Assembly: GCA_021404565.1 (NCBI GenBank)
Contig: JAAWWF010000010.1
Span: 62,001 to 126,000, forward strand
Reading direction: 5' to 3'
Source of the DNA: Roseivirga sp.
Lineage (GTDB): Bacteria > Bacteroidota > Bacteroidia > Cytophagales > Cyclobacteriaceae
DNA length: 64,000 nucleotides
A model generated the notes under the pieces. The model was not told where the DNA came from and did no database searches. It saw only the letters and a program-made list of their open reading frames with translations. The translations under genes and the position numbers were made by a program. The stretch's first letter is position 1. The number at the start of each line of letters is the position of its first letter. This document shows, one piece after another, positions 17,010 through 25,606 of the stretch.

Positions 17010-18662
17010 TTAGCTAAAATATGCTTTTAATTCTTCATCAAAATACTGGAGAGCATTCTTAATACCTAATGGCAAACCTCCACCCAGGGCACAGAGTGAG
17101 CCTATTTCCAGCGTTTCCAGTAAATCGTCCATTAGTTGTCGGTCCATCTTCGGACCGCCATTCCTGGACTTTTCTATCATCTCTTTACCACGTACTGAAC
17201 CGATGCTACAGGGGAAACATTTTCCGCACGACTCATCAGCTGTAAACTCGAAGAGATGCTCTAAATATTCTATCATCGGGAATTTCTCCGGTACCGAAAC
17301 GATACCGGCATGTCCCAATAAAAAGCCGCCATTGGCAAAGCTTTCAAAGTCTATGTTCAGGCTGTCGATTTTATGAGTCGGAACGATGCCTCCTAAAGGT
17401 CCGCCCACATGAACTGCTTTCACAGGTTCCTTGAATCCTCCTCCAATGTCATAAACGAGTTCTTTGAAAGAAGAGCCCATTTCTACTTCATACATTCCAG
17501 GGTTCACAAAGAAGGAATCGAGGCAAACTAGTTTGGTTCCGGTAGATCGCTCGGTACCGAGTTTGGCATAAGTATCTCCTCCATTTTTAATGATCCAGGG
17601 TACCGCAGCCAGGGTTTCTACATTGTTGACGATGGTAGGTTTGTTAAATAGCCCTTTTTGGGTTGGGAAAGGTGGTCTTACCCGAACTTCAGGTCTTTGA
17701 CCTTCCAATGAGGAAAGCAAAGCTGTTTCTTCTCCACAGATATAGGCACCGGCTCCTTCGATCACTTTGAACGTGAAATTGAAATCAGTACCCGCTATGC
17801 CCTCACCGTGCATGCCTATGGCTTCCAATTGTGCTACAGCCTCAGACATCGCTCTCACCGACTCAGGGTATTCTCCACGAATATATACTGCACCACGATC
17901 GGCACCGGTAACATAACCAGCGGTCATCATACCAAAGAGTACCAGCATGGGCTGCTCTTCCAAGAGATATCTATCGGAATAGGCTCCGGGATCACCTTCA
18001 TCTGCATTACAAACAATGAATTTCTGATCACCAGGTTCGTTACGGCACGCTTCGAACTTGAAGCCCATGGGAAAACCTGCTCCGCCACGACCCCTGATAT
18101 TGGAGGCTTTGATCTGATCGAGTGCCCAGTCGGAGCCCTGATCGAGCACGGCTTGAAACTGCACCTTGAAGCTTTCGGCTGTCATCGCATCACCGGTTAG
18201 TACACGCTCACAGGTGGCATCTACTTTATAGTTATCCGATAAATCCTCTTCCGTCTCTTTGACGATTTCTTCTATCTGATTAATGGCATCACCTGAGTAA
18301 TTGACCCCATCGTAGTTAAAGGCACTGTTTTCATGACAACGCCCAAGACAGCACATATGGCCTACCTCAGCGTCTTTGAAGTGTCTGGAAAGCTTACCCT
18401 TTACTTTATCCTGGGTACCGGCCACCAGGCAGGCACTACCATTGCAGACGTGTACTTTGACGCCTTCATGTTCTTTTTTCAAAAAATCGTAAAAGGAAGC
18501 CGTACCGTAGGTGATGGCATCACCCATCAGGTATTTCTCCGCCAACTGCTTTAATTCCTCATTATCCGGGGCTCCTGCCACCTTTGATTTTTCAACCAGC
18601 TGCTCGAAGAGGTTATCCTCCAAACCTTTTCTTCCCGATAATGCACTCAGGTTATCTGACAT
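17010..18662 (-). CDS. fdhB: formate dehydrogenase beta subunit, NuoE-NuoF fusion
   Basis: The 550-residue chain passes formate electrons to NAD. Residues 1-150 are a NuoE-like thioredoxin-fold [2Fe-2S] domain (Cys-73, 78, 105, 109). The rest is NuoF-like: GRGGAGFP (about residue 190) for FMN/NADH, the CNADEGDPGAY motif, an SLBB-type region, and the C-terminal [4Fe-4S] motif SCGKCFPC (478-485) with a later Cys near 524. The fusion matches the FdsB/HndC type of soluble dehydrogenase. It is directly upstream of fdhA. Confidence 0.92.
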   Translation of the reverse strand: MSDNLSALSGRKGLEDNLFEQLVEKSKVAGAPDNEELKQLAEKYLMGDAITYGTASFYDFLKKEHEGVKVHVCNGSACLVAGTQDKVKGKLSRHFKDAEVGHMCCLGRCHENSAFNYDGVNYSGDAINQIEEIVKETEEDLSDNYKVDATCERVLTGDAMTAESFKVQFQAVLDQGSDWALDQIKASNIRGRGGAGFPMGFKFEACRNEPGDQKFIVCNADEGDPGAYSDRYLLEEQPMLVLFGMMTAGYVTGADRGAVYIRGEYPESVRAMSEAVAQLEAIGMHGEGIAGTDFNFTFKVIEGAGAYICGEETALLSSLEGQRPEVRVRPPFPTQKGLFNKPTIVNNVETLAAVPWIIKNGGDTYAKLGTERSTGTKLVCLDSFFVNPGMYEVEMGSSFKELVYDIGGGFKEPVKAVHVGGPLGGIVPTHKIDSLNIDFESFANGGFLLGHAGIVSVPEKFPMIEYLEHLFEFTADESCGKCFPCSIGSVRGKEMIEKSRNGGPKMDRQLMDDLLETLEIGSLCALGGGLPLGIKNALQYFDEELKAYFS

Positions 18663-18764
18663 AGTTTATCTATTGTTATCGTCATATCCAGTGCGGGCTA
18701 AATCCTGCTACCGGATCGTCTTTATCTTTATAAATAAAGGTCTGACATGCTGTCCAACCTTGTA

Positions 18765-19127
18765 TCAGTGACTATCCTTCGGGTTGGGAAACATATCGCT
18801 TTGATCTTCTTCCCGATTGGTAAGACACTGAAAATCTTTTTCTACTAAAATACTCAATTTATCGCCATTAGGCAGACCCAACTCGGCTTTTACACCCACC
18901 TGATCTGTATTTACCCAGGTTTCAGCTTCTTCTTCACAGAGTACCACCGTTAAGGTATCCTGGGCATAGCTGACCAGTGTGTCGGTTCCTTCACGAAGTC
19001 GGTATACCAGTGCACTACCATTTGGAAAATGGAGTATCTGAGCCCACTTACCCGTCTTACCAAAGCTTTCCACTTCAGATTTGGAAAGCCTCAGTCTGAT
19101 GCTGTTTCCATTTATTCTGATTTTCAT
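18765..19127 (-). CDS. small conserved protein of the formate dehydrogenase locus (DUF7009-like)
   Basis: The 120-residue protein begins MKIRINGNSIRLRLSKSEV and is predicted mostly beta, with a Cys at residue 84 in VVLCEEE and a C-terminal helix (KDFQCLTNREEDQSD). I believe this is the small family catalogued as DUF7009, which I associate with fdh neighbourhoods, but that is from memory. Its start overlaps the fdhD stop by four bases (ATGA) and the fdhB start lies 102 bases further, so it belongs to the formate operon. A role in cofactor insertion or assembly is inference. Confidence 0.7.
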   Translation of the reverse strand: MKIRINGNSIRLRLSKSEVESFGKTGKWAQILHFPNGSALVYRLREGTDTLVSYAQDTLTVVLCEEEAETWVNTDQVGVKAELGLPNGDKLSILVEKDFQCLTNREEDQSDMFPNPKDSH

Positions 19128-19963
19128 AGTAATTCCTCCCTTCCTGAATATACATTGAAGCGATCTGCTTTCAAAAAGCCGATCAGGGTCATTCCAAACT
19201 CCTTGGCCAGGTTGACGGCCAGGCTGGAAGGTGCCCCTACCGCGGCAATGATAGAAATACCCGCCCTCAATGCTTTTTGAACCAACTCAAAGCTAATGCG
19301 TCCACTAAGCATCAGTATCAGCTGTTCAAAGTTGTTTTTGCCTTCTAATAGTCTCATTCCTATCAGTTTATCCAGAGCATTGTGGCGCCCTACATCTTCC
19401 TGATAGATTAGTAATTCCCCACCTGTAGTAAATAAGGCGGATGCGTGCAACCCACCTGTATGCTTAAATACCTGCTGGGCTTCCCTCAACTTGTCTGGCA
19501 ATGCAAACAGCACTGTTTTATCAAGCTTTACCCCCATCGGCTTCAGCGGAGCGCAATCTACCTTAATAGAATCGATCGATGCCTTACCACAAACACCACA
19601 GCTGGAGGTGGTATAAAAATTTCGTTTGAACTGCTCATCGCTGATTTCCACATCAGGTTTCAACTCCACGCGCATGAGGTTTTCCATTCCCTCAGTCCTA
19701 CCCAGATCTTCGCAATATTTCACACTCAGTACCTGATCCATTGAATTGATGACCGCCTCGGTAAAAAGAAAGCCAATACACAGGGCTTCGTCATTTCCAG
19801 GGGTACGCATAGTCACCGACAGACTGAATTGTTCTCGATCAGCCTCAGGCCCATGTCCCACCCGAATTTCCAGGGGTTCTTCCGTCACCAGGAGGTCAGG
19901 GAGCCGTTCGCTCTGCTCGGCACCCACTCTGAGTATCTCTATGGGCTGGATCGGGGTTGTCAT
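19124..19963 (-). CDS. fdhD: formate dehydrogenase sulfurtransferase FdhD
   Basis: The 279-residue protein carries sulfur from a cysteine desulfurase to the Mo/W-bis-MGD cofactor and is required for active formate dehydrogenase. The CGVCG motif (residues 122-126), holding both functional cysteines, is present, followed by the family block HTGGLHASALF and YQEDVGRHNALDKLIG. The length is normal. It overlaps the following small gene by four bases and lies upstream of fdhBA, so maturation factor and enzyme are probably co-expressed. Confidence 0.96.
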   Translation of the reverse strand: MTTPIQPIEILRVGAEQSERLPDLLVTEEPLEIRVGHGPEADREQFSLSVTMRTPGNDEALCIGFLFTEAVINSMDQVLSVKYCEDLGRTEGMENLMRVELKPDVEISDEQFKRNFYTTSSCGVCGKASIDSIKVDCAPLKPMGVKLDKTVLFALPDKLREAQQVFKHTGGLHASALFTTGGELLIYQEDVGRHNALDKLIGMRLLEGKNNFEQLILMLSGRISFELVQKALRAGISIIAAVGAPSSLAVNLAKEFGMTLIGFLKADRFNVYSGREELL

Positions 19964-19986
19964 TTTTTCCTTATGTTGGCGACTAT

Positions 19987-20047
19987 GAGGTAGGAGATAA
20001 GATGTCTTTCGATAACGTCCTACCTCTTACCTCCTACTTCCTACCTC
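19987..20047. repeat. iterated short-word inverted repeat
   Basis: GAGGTAGGA (19987-19995) has two perfect complements, TCCTACCTC at 20018-20026 and 20039-20047, set in a stretch of iterated CCTAC/TTACC words. It lies between fhs and fdhD and could form alternative hairpins. Confidence 0.55.
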
Positions 20048-20101
20048 GTTCTATCTGCAAATCACTTTCTAATTATCAAATCGTTTAGCTACTTCAACCC
20101 T

Positions 20102-21781
20102 CTACGAAAGCCCGGAAATATTACCGTCAGCATCAATATCAATACCTTCGGCCGCTGGAATCATAGGCAAGCCAGGCATTCTGAGCATGGCACCAGTAAT
20201 AGGAATTACAAAGCCTGCTCCGGCCGCAATTTCAATCTCTCTTACATTGAGTTCGAAGCCTTCTGGTCTTCCCTTGAGTTTGGGATTGTCAGAGATCGAA
20301 TTCTGCGTCTTGGCCATACAAATCGGTAAGTTCTGAAGTCCGAGACGCTCAATGCGTTTCAGGTTCAAAAGTGCCTTGTTCGCAAACTTCACGGAGGCCG
20401 CTCCATATACCTTGGTAGCTACTGCTTCAATCTTTTCCTTAACTGACATTTCCAGATCATAGGCTGGTATGAATTTACCTGTACAGCTATCTACAGCATC
20501 AACCACTTCTTGTGCAAGGTCTGTCGCACCGTCTCCGCCATGTTCCCAACCTTCACAAAGAGCTACCCGCACATTGTCCATAGCAGCGCAACGATCATTG
20601 ATATAGGCGATTTCCTCGTCCGAATCAGTAATGAATTTATTAATTGACACGACTACAGGTACGCCAAAAGCCTGCATATTTTCAATATGCTTTTCCAGGT
20701 TGCTGAAGCCATTGGCAAGCGCATCAACATTAGGTGTTTTCAGTTCTTTCAGGTCTTGACCTCCATGGTATTTAAGGGCACGTACGGTGGCTACAATCAC
20801 CACTGCTTTTGGAGACAGTCCGGCATAGCGGCACTTGATATCCAGGAATTTCTCTGCACCAAGGTCGGCACCAAAGCCAGCTTCGGTCACCACATATTCA
20901 CTATGGGAAAGTCCCATTTTAGTTGCAATAATGGAATTGGTACCCTGGGCTATATTGGCAAAAGGTCCGCCATGGATAATGGCCGGATTGCCTTCCAGTG
21001 TTTGTACCAGGTTCGGTTTGATGGCATCTTTCATCAAAGAGGCCATGGCGCCATTGGCTTTGATATCTCTGGCATAAATGGCCTTCTTGTCGTAGGTATC
21101 ACCTACATAGATATTGCCCATTTTTTCTTTCAGGTCGGCTAAATCTTTGGCCATACACAGGATCGCCATGATCTCAGAAGCAGCAGTAATGTTAAAACCA
21201 GCCTCACGCATGATACCTCCTGCAGAACCGCCCATACCACTGACGATACTTCGCAAAGCACGGTCGTTCATGTCCATTACGCGTTTCCAGGAGACCGTTC
21301 TCGGATCGATACCCAAGCTGTATTTCTTGTTCTGAATGTTATTATCGATGAGTGCTGACAGCAGGTTGTTTGCTTTTTCAATGGCACCAAAATCACCCGT
21401 AAAGTGCAGGTTGATGTCTTCCATTGGCACTACCTGTGAATAACCACCTCCGGCAGCTCCACCTTTCATTCCAAAAACGGGTCCCAGAGAAGGCTCTCGC
21501 AATACTACAGTAGCATTCTTCCCAATTTTATTCAGGCCTTCCGTCAAACCAATAGAGGTAGTGGTCTTTCCTTCCCCCGATGGAGTCGGGGTGATGGCGG
21601 TAACTAAAATCAGGTTGTTTTTCTCAACAGCCTCATCATCTATCAGGTTGATAGGGAGCTTGGCTTTGTGCTTACCATAGTGTTCCAGGTCTTCTTCAGA
21701 GATTCCTAGTTTGGTAGCTATCTTGTTGATATGGAGAAGTTTGGCTTCCTGGGCAATTTCCAGGTCAGATTTCACACTCAT
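20102..21781 (-). CDS. fhs: formate--tetrahydrofolate ligase
   Basis: The 559-residue cytosolic enzyme joins formate to tetrahydrofolate with ATP, giving 10-formyl-THF. The P-loop-like TPTPSGEGKTTTSIG (64-78) and the family blocks FGMKGGAAGGGYSQV, HFTGDFGAI and GAGFVIPITGAMLRMPGLP are present and the length is standard. It is encoded 138 bases upstream of fdhD on the same strand. Together with formate dehydrogenase this gives two outlets for formate, oxidation to CO2 or entry into one-carbon metabolism. No folD or ftr partner is adjacent. Confidence 0.97.
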   Translation of the reverse strand: MSVKSDLEIAQEAKLLHINKIATKLGISEEDLEHYGKHKAKLPINLIDDEAVEKNNLILVTAITPTPSGEGKTTTSIGLTEGLNKIGKNATVVLREPSLGPVFGMKGGAAGGGYSQVVPMEDINLHFTGDFGAIEKANNLLSALIDNNIQNKKYSLGIDPRTVSWKRVMDMNDRALRSIVSGMGGSAGGIMREAGFNITAASEIMAILCMAKDLADLKEKMGNIYVGDTYDKKAIYARDIKANGAMASLMKDAIKPNLVQTLEGNPAIIHGGPFANIAQGTNSIIATKMGLSHSEYVVTEAGFGADLGAEKFLDIKCRYAGLSPKAVVIVATVRALKYHGGQDLKELKTPNVDALANGFSNLEKHIENMQAFGVPVVVSINKFITDSDEEIAYINDRCAAMDNVRVALCEGWEHGGDGATDLAQEVVDAVDSCTGKFIPAYDLEMSVKEKIEAVATKVYGAASVKFANKALLNLKRIERLGLQNLPICMAKTQNSISDNPKLKGRPEGFELNVREIEIAAGAGFVIPITGAMLRMPGLPMIPAAEGIDIDADGNISGLS

Positions 21782-22007
21782 TGCTTGGGTTTAAGGGTTA
21801 TGCAATCGATTTCCAAAACAGCAACTTACGATTTTCAATCAATTAAAATCAAGTTATTTGTATAAACTGTGAGAACGAAAACAGAATAGATGAGCGGTTA
21901 AAGTTTAATTTGACCCTGAATTGGGTAAAAGCCTCTTTTTCGGGCATATTCGAAAGCAACTTTTTTCGTCTTTGCACCATCTTTACTCAAATCCAAATGC
22001 TCCTTTA

Positions 22008-22622
22008 ATGAAATTCATCAACATACTCGGCTGGTTCTTTTTCATCCTACTTGCAATAGTCATAGGCCTTTACCCCTTTGGCTATGTTATTAGCGATACA
22101 CTAACTGAGAATGGTCTGCTATCACAAAAGCCGGAAGGGATCAGGACTGATCAAATCTGGTATGTTCAGTTTTACGTGCACATCATACTTGGCGGAGTTG
22201 CCTTATTGACCGGATGGTCGCAGTTTCTCAAAAGGTTTCGGAGTAAGAACCTGGGTACACACAGGCTTCTTGGTAAGGTCTATATGATTGCCGTAATGCT
22301 CAGTGGTTTGTCGGGTTTATACATCGCTCTGTATGCAGAAGGAGGCATTGTGGCTAAGGCAGGCTTTGCCGGCCTGGCACTTTCATGGCTCTTCACTACC
22401 TCAAAGGCCTACATAGCTGTAAGACGAGGCCAAATCAACCCACATAAAAAGTGGATGATCCGAAGCTACGCGCTCACTTTCGCAGCGGTTACCTTAAGAA
22501 TCTGGTTACCGATGTTTCAGTTTGGTTTTGGAATGGATTTTATCTCAGCTTATGTCATTATTGCCTGGCTCTGTTGGGTTCCGAATATTATCTGGGCCGA
22601 ATGGAAAGTATCCCGGATTTGA
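22008..22622 (+). CDS. DUF2306-family membrane protein
   Basis: I choose ATG 22008 over a TTG at 21921 because it begins directly at the first TM (MKFINILGWFFFILLAIVIGLYP), giving 204 residues. It has about six hydrophobic segments, with HIILGG in the second and the pair GTHRLLGKVYM and NPHKKWMIRSYALTFAAV that marks the DUF2306 group. Conserved histidines lie at membrane edges, so haem or metal binding has been imagined for this type of protein, but none is shown here. The gene stands alone. Confidence 0.72.
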   Translation: MKFINILGWFFFILLAIVIGLYPFGYVISDTLTENGLLSQKPEGIRTDQIWYVQFYVHIILGGVALLTGWSQFLKRFRSKNLGTHRLLGKVYMIAVMLSGLSGLYIALYAEGGIVAKAGFAGLALSWLFTTSKAYIAVRRGQINPHKKWMIRSYALTFAAVTLRIWLPMFQFGFGMDFISAYVIIAWLCWVPNIIWAEWKVSRI

Positions 22623-22659
22623 AAGCCTGAAAATGACAAAGCAACAGTTGCCTCCTCGC

Positions 22660-22724
22660 TCAGGGTCTCCGTAGGGACTGGTAGAAGCCCTGATGGAGAG
22701 GGGATTCCACACTTTCGCAGGAAT
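22660..22724. repeat. possible dispersed intergenic hairpin
   Basis: TCAGGG (22660-22665) pairs with CCCTGA (22688-22693), followed by ATTCC (22704-22708) pairing with GGAAT (22720-22724) in a CGCAGGAATGATGG-like setting. Only one copy is in the window, so repeat status is a guess. Confidence 0.3.
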
Positions 22725-22860
22725 GATGGAACTACTTTTGAGATAGCCTCATTTACTGTCGCATCAGGATCGGAATCAATGGTAACGGACGCTGATCAAA
22801 AAGCCCTGTGCAAAACCGCCAACGGATTGTTATATTGAGTTAAATCAAATCCATCTGCTC

Positions 22861-23748
22861 ATGAAAAAGCTATCCAAAGAAGAAATCCATCCTGAAGTAT
22901 TCGAGTTGTATGATCAATATGCCCACAATAAGATCGACAGGAGGAAATTTGTAGAAAAGATTTCTCTCTATGCAGTAGGCGGCCTTACTGTCTCCACTTT
23001 GATGAGCAGCATGCTTCCCGATTATAAGACCACCCGCACCATCAAGGAAGGCGACAAGCGACTGACTTCAGATTATATTAATTACGACTCTCCCAAAGGA
23101 GGAGGAAGCATCAAAGGACTACTTTCCAAGCCGACAGGCGCCTCTGGAAAAGTATCCGGAGTGGTAGTAGTGCATGAAAACAGAGGGCTCAACCCTTATA
23201 TTGAGGATGTAGGAAGAAGAACGGCTGTAGACGGTTTTATCTCCCTGGCACCCGATGCGTTGACTCCTCTGGGTGGCTATCCAGGTACCGATGATGAAGG
23301 CAGAACAATGCAACGCAAGCGCGACCGCAACGAGATGCTGGAAGACTTTATAGCAGCATATAATTACTTGAAAAGCCACCCTGATTGTAATGGAAAGATT
23401 GGCGTGGTGGGCTTTTGTTTCGGTGGTTGGATTTCGAACATGATGGCGGTAAAAATCCCAACGCTCTCTGCTGCGGTACCCTTCTATGGCAGTCAACCCA
23501 ATGCGGAAGACACCGCAAAAATCAAATCACCATTGATGCTACAGTACGGTGGTCTTGATGAACGTGTAAACAAAGGATGGCCAGCCTATGAAAAAGCATT
23601 GAAGGCCAATAATGTAGAACATCAGGCCTTTGTTTACGAAGGAGCAAAGCATGGTTTTCATAACAATACCACTCCACGGTATGATGAAGAAGCCGCTACC
23701 CTGGCCTGGGAAAGAACCATCGGATTCTTTAAGGAAAAACTCGTTTAA
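22861..23748 (+). CDS. dienelactone hydrolase family protein
   Basis: The 295-residue alpha/beta hydrolase has the catalytic cysteine nucleophile in GFCFGGW (about residue 187), the acid in GLDER (about 233) and the His in KHGFHN (about 263), which is the DLH Cys-Asp-His triad. Residues 27-50 read DRRKFVEKISLYAVGGLTVSTLM, a twin-arginine-like stretch followed by a hydrophobic segment, set unusually far from the start after a 25-residue acidic lead. Export by Tat is possible but not certain. The substrate is unknown. Confidence 0.85.
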   Translation: MKKLSKEEIHPEVFELYDQYAHNKIDRRKFVEKISLYAVGGLTVSTLMSSMLPDYKTTRTIKEGDKRLTSDYINYDSPKGGGSIKGLLSKPTGASGKVSGVVVVHENRGLNPYIEDVGRRTAVDGFISLAPDALTPLGGYPGTDDEGRTMQRKRDRNEMLEDFIAAYNYLKSHPDCNGKIGVVGFCFGGWISNMMAVKIPTLSAAVPFYGSQPNAEDTAKIKSPLMLQYGGLDERVNKGWPAYEKALKANNVEHQAFVYEGAKHGFHNNTTPRYDEEAATLAWERTIGFFKEKLV

Positions 23749-23760
23749 TCTACGGGCTTC

Positions 23761-23786
23761 ACCTCTTTCAGCCTATTGAGGTTTTA
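23761..23786 (+). terminator. weak rho-independent terminator candidate
   Basis: ACCTC (23761-23765) pairs with GAGGT (23778-23782) and is followed by TTTT, directly after the dienelactone hydrolase gene. The stem is short. Confidence 0.35.
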
Positions 23787-23813
23787 GCTGCAAAAATGAT
23801 AATTTAGGAGCCG

Positions 23814-24947
23814 ATGGAAGGCATTCAGCTTAATATCTGGTCAGTACTGGTTTTTGTAGGAGCCATACAGGGCTTTGTAATGGCCAGGGCAATTACCGGC
23901 AAACAGCGGCCGAAAGCCAATCGCTATCTGGCAGTATTTCTGATTGCCCTCTCCCTGCACCTGATGGAATATGGCATAGACATCTCTGGTCTGGTGCTTG
24001 ATATCCCCCATGTGTTTACTGCCAGCTATCCCATTATATTTTTAATGGGCCCGGCCTTCTACCTCTATACCCAATCACTCTTTGAGCCTGACCGAGATTT
24101 TGATAAGAAACAGCTACTTCACCTTATCCCATCGCTGATTGTGCTGCTGCTCTTTATGCCTTTCTATCTGTTAAGCGGAGTTGAAAAAATCGCACTTATG
24201 CAAGAGCTCGGGTCAAGTGGCACGATGGAAATACCCACAGGTCAGTTTGCATTTATGGGTGCCCACCTGTTGCAAACCTTGATCTATGTAATATTAGCCC
24301 AGGCCGTACTCCGCAAAAAACAAAAAGAACTGGAACGGATCAGTGCTTCTACTGCCATTCAGCAATACGGATGGATTGGTAAGCTTACGAGGGCGTATAT
24401 GATCTACCTGGGGCTTTACCTATTACTCTTGATTATCCTACTCTCTACAAAGTATTACCGGGTAGAAATAGATTATGTAATGCTTTTGCTTACCTCCCTT
24501 TCCGTATATGCCATTGGTTATACCGCCATGCGTCAACCAGTTCTTTTCAATGCCCTGATATTGACCAATGGGCGTCAAAAGACCAACCTGAAGACAGAGA
24601 GTCAACAGGAGATCAAAAGCCGGCTGGAAAGCTACTTTCAATCTGAGAAACCCTATCTCAACGAAGAACTCAGACTGGATGACATCGCAACTGCCCTGAG
24701 CATTCCTGCCTACCAGCTTTCAGAAGTGATTAATGAATCGTTTGGCAAAAATTTCTTTGAGTTCACCAACAGCTATCGGGTGGAAGAGGCAAAACGATTG
24801 CTCGGCAACCCACAGTATAGTAATCTGAAAATCCTGGCAGTAGCCTTTGATGCAGGTTTCGGCAATAAGGCCACTTTCAATCGGGTATTTAAAAAGAATA
24901 CCGGCCTTACCCCTTCTCAGTTCAAGACAGCCAATGTCGGTGGGTAA
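23814..24947 (+). CDS. membrane-bound AraC-family transcriptional regulator
   Basis: The 377-residue protein has about seven N-terminal TM segments (residues 5-245, e.g. SVLVFVGAIQGFVMA, HLIPSLIVLLLFMPFYLL, YLLLLIILLSTKYY) and then a cytoplasmic AraC DNA-binding domain (about 265-375) with LRLDDIATALSIPAYQLSEVINESFGKN and the second helix-turn-helix FDAGFGNKATFNRVFKKNTGLTPSQF. Such 7TM-AraC fusions are common in Bacteroidota and sense an unknown membrane or periplasmic signal. The neighbouring SRPBCC gene, 85 bases downstream, may be a target. Confidence 0.9.
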   Translation: MEGIQLNIWSVLVFVGAIQGFVMARAITGKQRPKANRYLAVFLIALSLHLMEYGIDISGLVLDIPHVFTASYPIIFLMGPAFYLYTQSLFEPDRDFDKKQLLHLIPSLIVLLLFMPFYLLSGVEKIALMQELGSSGTMEIPTGQFAFMGAHLLQTLIYVILAQAVLRKKQKELERISASTAIQQYGWIGKLTRAYMIYLGLYLLLLIILLSTKYYRVEIDYVMLLLTSLSVYAIGYTAMRQPVLFNALILTNGRQKTNLKTESQQEIKSRLESYFQSEKPYLNEELRLDDIATALSIPAYQLSEVINESFGKNFFEFTNSYRVEEAKRLLGNPQYSNLKILAVAFDAGFGNKATFNRVFKKNTGLTPSQFKTANVGG

Positions 24948-25032
24948 AAAAACAGGTCTCACTTTCTAAAATAGTACCTCTAAGCCCTGAAATCCTCTGA
25001 TTATTGCTCAACGAAACAAAAACGAGCATACA

Positions 25033-25473
25033 ATGAAAATCGAAAACCACATCACTATTCAGGCCACACCAGAGCTGGTTTGGGAGGTATTTACAGACGA
25101 TTCTAAAATAGACAAGTGGCTTACCGGCTTCAAACAATCAAAGACCATCTCGGGAGAGCCATTACAGGTGGGCAGCAAGCATGAAATGACCTTTCTGGAA
25201 CGGGGAAAGGAAATGACTTTTCTGGAAACTGTTACCCAGGTGGTTCCCGCACAAGAGTACAGTTTCAACTTGTCGAACGACATGATGACCAGTAAAAACA
25301 AAGTGAGCCTGAAAGCAAAGAATGGTGCTACAGAGCTCTGTCAGATAGTGGATTTTAAAGCCCAGAGTTTCGGTTTTAAGCTGATGATGTTTTTTATGAA
25401 GGGCGCTATGAAAAAGAGAAATCAATCCGATCTGGAACGCTTAAAGCACTTGATTGAAAATACCCGAATCTAG
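25033..25473 (+). CDS. SRPBCC (START/Bet v1-like) domain protein
   Basis: The 146-residue protein begins with the SRPBCC opening strand and turn (IENHITIQATPELVWEVFTDDSKIDKWLTGF) and ends with the long C-terminal helix (MKKRNQSDLERLKHLIE). These proteins fold into a cup that binds a hydrophobic ligand. A Met/Phe-rich segment (GFKLMMFFMKGAMKK) precedes the last helix. No ligand can be named from sequence. It lies downstream of the AraC gene and before the YHYH operon, without an obvious terminator. Confidence 0.8.
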   Translation: MKIENHITIQATPELVWEVFTDDSKIDKWLTGFKQSKTISGEPLQVGSKHEMTFLERGKEMTFLETVTQVVPAQEYSFNLSNDMMTSKNKVSLKAKNGATELCQIVDFKAQSFGFKLMMFFMKGAMKKRNQSDLERLKHLIENTRI

Positions 25474-25519
25474 CCCAACGGTCGTGCACTAAGCCCGTAA
25501 ACTCCGCAGGAATTGTTTA

Positions 25520-25561
25520 GCGGGACGACATGGTTTTTTGATAAAAATCATGTTATCCCGC
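25520..25561. promoter_or_regulatory. FNR-like box inside a long inverted repeat
   Basis: TGAT-AAAA-ATCA at 25539-25550 lies 57 bases before the YHYH gene start. The box is nested in a larger inverted repeat, GCGGGA (25520-25525) to TCCCGC (25556-25561), with about 16 of 19 arm positions complementary. The structure could act as an operator in DNA or as an RNA hairpin. Confidence 0.6.
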
Positions 25562-25606
25562 AAGTTTTCATAAAGGCTGTCATCTAAGCCTGTAAACAGA
25601 CTTATT

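Noticed and set aside
20102-21781. Wood-Ljungdahl acetogenesis suggested by fhs plus formate dehydrogenase
   Set aside because: No CODH/ACS, folD, metF or hydrogenase genes are present, and the window is dominated by oxygen respiration genes.
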